Below are positions 4,774 to 6,150 of a stretch of DNA of 6,150 bases, one piece after another (the stretch's first letter is position 1; each line of letters starts with the position of its first letter). Source of the stretch: Clostridia bacterium (GTDB lineage Bacteria; Bacillota; Clostridia; Christensenellales; HGM11417); the NCBI GenBank assembly GCA_017407365.1, contig JAFQWR010000221.1:1-6150 (forward strand), given 5' to 3'. A model generated the notes under the pieces. The model had not been told where the DNA came from, ran no database searches, and saw only the letters and a list, made by a program, of their open reading frames with translations. The translations under genes and the position numbers were made by a program.

Positions 4774-6150
4774 ATGAGAAAAAAACTACTTGCTTTACTT
4801 ACGCTCGTGTTTGTGCTTTCGCTTTCGATAGGCGTGTTACCTGCCTATGCAAAAAGCGTGGCTCCGCGCGTAGAGGCAACGAACGTTGCAGCTGATAAGG
4901 CTGTTTCGTTTACCGATCTCGAGGGTCATACGCTGTATCAGAGAGGCTTTGTCAGCGCAAACGATCCTCTCCCCGAAAATCTGATTACTCTTGCAAGTGC
5001 AACCGATTATCAGTGGCTGCGCTTCAACAACGCCGTATGGCTTGCTTCCGACCCCAATATCGACAGGGGGGCTACGGGCAATGCCAAAATCGGCTGGGCA
5101 ATCATCGACCTTGGTGCAACCTACACCGTAGAGGGCGTAGGCACGCAGTTCTGGAATGACTGGGCTTTTAGCGATGTAGTCATTCAGATTGCAAACAATG
5201 CAGACTTCTCGGATGCTTACACCGTATTCAACAACGACAGCGACAACTCTCTTGGCTTAGGCAAGGGCAAGGGTGTGGGCTACGTTGAGGTTTACACCGA
5301 GCTGCAGAAGTTCAGCTGTCCCGAGCGTCCTGCCCGCTATGTCCGTGCAACGGCAACGGCAAACGGCTACTCGCTGTTCTCCCGTATTGAGGTTTACGGC
5401 AGAGAGGTCAACTATGCTCCCACCGCTCCCGGTGAGGTTACCCCCGTCTGGACGGATTATCCCGGCGGCGCATACGTGGATCCCATCGCTGTTACCTTAA
5501 ACACCGTTTACGAGAATGCGGAAATCCGCTACACCACCGACGGCTCCTATCCCACCAAAAGCTCCACGCTCTACACCGGCGCAATCAACACCGCAGAGCT
5601 GAAGAGAGAGGACGTTATGATCCGTGCAATTGCTGTGGTTAACGGCGTATCCTCCTATGCGCTTGATCTGGAATATTCCTTCAAGAACGTGGATACCAAA
5701 ACCTACGGCGAAAACCTTGTGCAGGGCAAAACGGCAACTGCATATAAGATTGACGGCAGTGCAATCAACGTGCTCGACCTCAACGGCGGCAAGACGCTTG
5801 CGGCAGTAACCGACGGCGCTTGCGGCACGGGTAACTCCATTCAGCTTGAAGGCCTTGGCTGGATTCAGGTTGATATGGGTGAGGCTGCTTGGTTCAACAA
5901 GTTCTACGTGCTGATGTGGCACGATTGGGTTTTCCGTGGCATCACCATTCAGGTTTCCGAAACGGCAGACTTCAGCAAGGGCGTTACCACCGTGGTATCC
6001 ACCGACATTGGTCCTTGGATAGTACCCGGCATGAAGGGCACCTCCATGGACGAAAGCTTCAACTACAACCGTGAGTGGATCTCTAACTACGAGCAGGGAA
6101 CGGCAAACGGTGGCGGCTTCACCTTCAACACCGCACCCGTATACGGCAGA
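4774..6150 (+). CDS. Secreted multidomain carbohydrate-binding protein: F5/8C - chitobiase C-terminal-like - F5/8C (3' end outside window)
   Basis: The frame stays open from the ATG at 4774 to the last base, giving 459 residues of an unfinished protein. Residues 1-26 are a signal peptide: MRKK, a Leu-rich core, then LPAYA with cleavage after Ala26. Residues about 70-210 form a discoidin/F5-8C (CBM32-like) domain, with GWAIIDLG (107-114), WNDWAF (127-132) and a closing YVRATATANGYSLFSRIEVYG segment. Residues about 225-305 match the chitobiase/beta-hexosaminidase C-terminal-type domain: YPGGAYVDPIAVTL, then IRYTTDGSYPTKSSTLYTG. Residues about 312-459 are a second F5/8C-like domain, with GWIQVDMG (362-369) and WHDWVF (382-387). 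These domains bind sugars or tether secreted enzymes to glycans. A catalytic domain or cell-wall anchor may follow beyond the window, so an enzyme such as a hexosaminidase or another glycosidase is not excluded. The 226-base structured gap suggests it may be expressed separately from genes 1-3. Confidence 0.85.
   Translation, partial: MRKKLLALLTLVFVLSLSIGVLPAYAKSVAPRVEATNVAADKAVSFTDLEGHTLYQRGFVSANDPLPENLITLASATDYQWLRFNNAVWLASDPNIDRGATGNAKIGWAIIDLGATYTVEGVGTQFWNDWAFSDVVIQIANNADFSDAYTVFNNDSDNSLGLGKGKGVGYVEVYTELQKFSCPERPARYVRATATANGYSLFSRIEVYGREVNYAPTAPGEVTPVWTDYPGGAYVDPIAVTLNTVYENAEIRYTTDGSYPTKSSTLYTGAINTAELKREDVMIRAIAVVNGVSSYALDLEYSFKNVDTKTYGENLVQGKTATAYKIDGSAINVLDLNGGKTLAAVTDGACGTGNSIQLEGLGWIQVDMGEAAWFNKFYVLMWHDWVFRGITIQVSETADFSKGVTTVVSTDIGPWIVPGMKGTSMDESFNYNREWISNYEQGTANGGGFTFNTAPVYGR
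5092..5976 (+). repeat. Internal duplication of the F5/8C domain within gene 4
   Basis: Residues 107-146 (5092-5211) and 362-401 (5857-5976) align without a gap. Both begin GWxxxDxG, then exactly 20 residues from the Gly carry W-x-D-W-x-F, then IQ, then ADFS. In the last 20 positions of the aligned stretch 10 residues are identical. The DNA has diverged at most other codon positions, so this is an old domain duplication and not a recent copy. The chitobiase-like domain lies between the copies. Confidence 0.7.

Noticed and set aside
4644..4895. Plus-strand open frame of 83 codons running through the intergenic region into gene 4
   Set aside because: It runs through two of the hairpins and overlaps the signal peptide of gene 4 in another frame. 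The GGAGG spacing favours the ATG at 4774, and the peptide has no coherent domain.

Overview
The window reads as part of a carbohydrate-utilisation locus from a Gram-positive anaerobe, most likely an uncultured gut- or rumen-type member of the Clostridia. This placement is an inference. It rests on strong GGAGG-like ribosome binding sites, a GH65 phosphorylase of Firmicutes type, short Lys-rich signal peptides, discoidin-type surface proteins, and a C-terminal Cys/hydrophobic/Arg sorting-like tail. No rRNA, tRNA, CRISPR array, transposase or phage gene is visible. All coding sequence is on the + strand, and codon use looks even across the four genes.

Layout. (1) Positions 1-1233: the C-terminal part, at least 410 residues, of an (alpha/alpha)6-barrel (six-hairpin) glycosidase or phosphorylase whose start lies upstream. 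(2) Positions 1238-3553: a complete 771-residue GH65 protein, probably a cytoplasmic disaccharide phosphorylase, starting 4 bases after gene 1 stops. (3) Positions 3564-4547: a secreted 327-residue protein with a concanavalin-like (DUF1080/LamG-like) domain and a C-terminal Cys-TM-Arg tail, starting 10 bases after gene 2. Genes 1-3 look like one operon. (4) Positions 4548-4773: a 226-base gap containing four consecutive imperfect hairpins and no classical U-tract terminator. (5) Positions 4774-6150: a secreted protein open at the window end, with the order signal peptide, F5/8C-like domain, chitobiase C-terminal-like domain, second F5/8C-like domain.

How they may work together (inference): the two secreted proteins would bind polysaccharide or glycoconjugate at the cell surface. 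Short oligosaccharides would then be imported by a transporter outside this window. Inside the cell the GH65 enzyme, perhaps with the gene 1 enzyme, would break alpha-glucosidic disaccharides, giving beta-glucose 1-phosphate if GH65 acts as a phosphorylase. The substrate cannot be named from the sequence.

The parts least explained by known families are the structured intergenic region before gene 4, the Cys-containing C-terminal tail of gene 3, and the family and substrate of gene 1.
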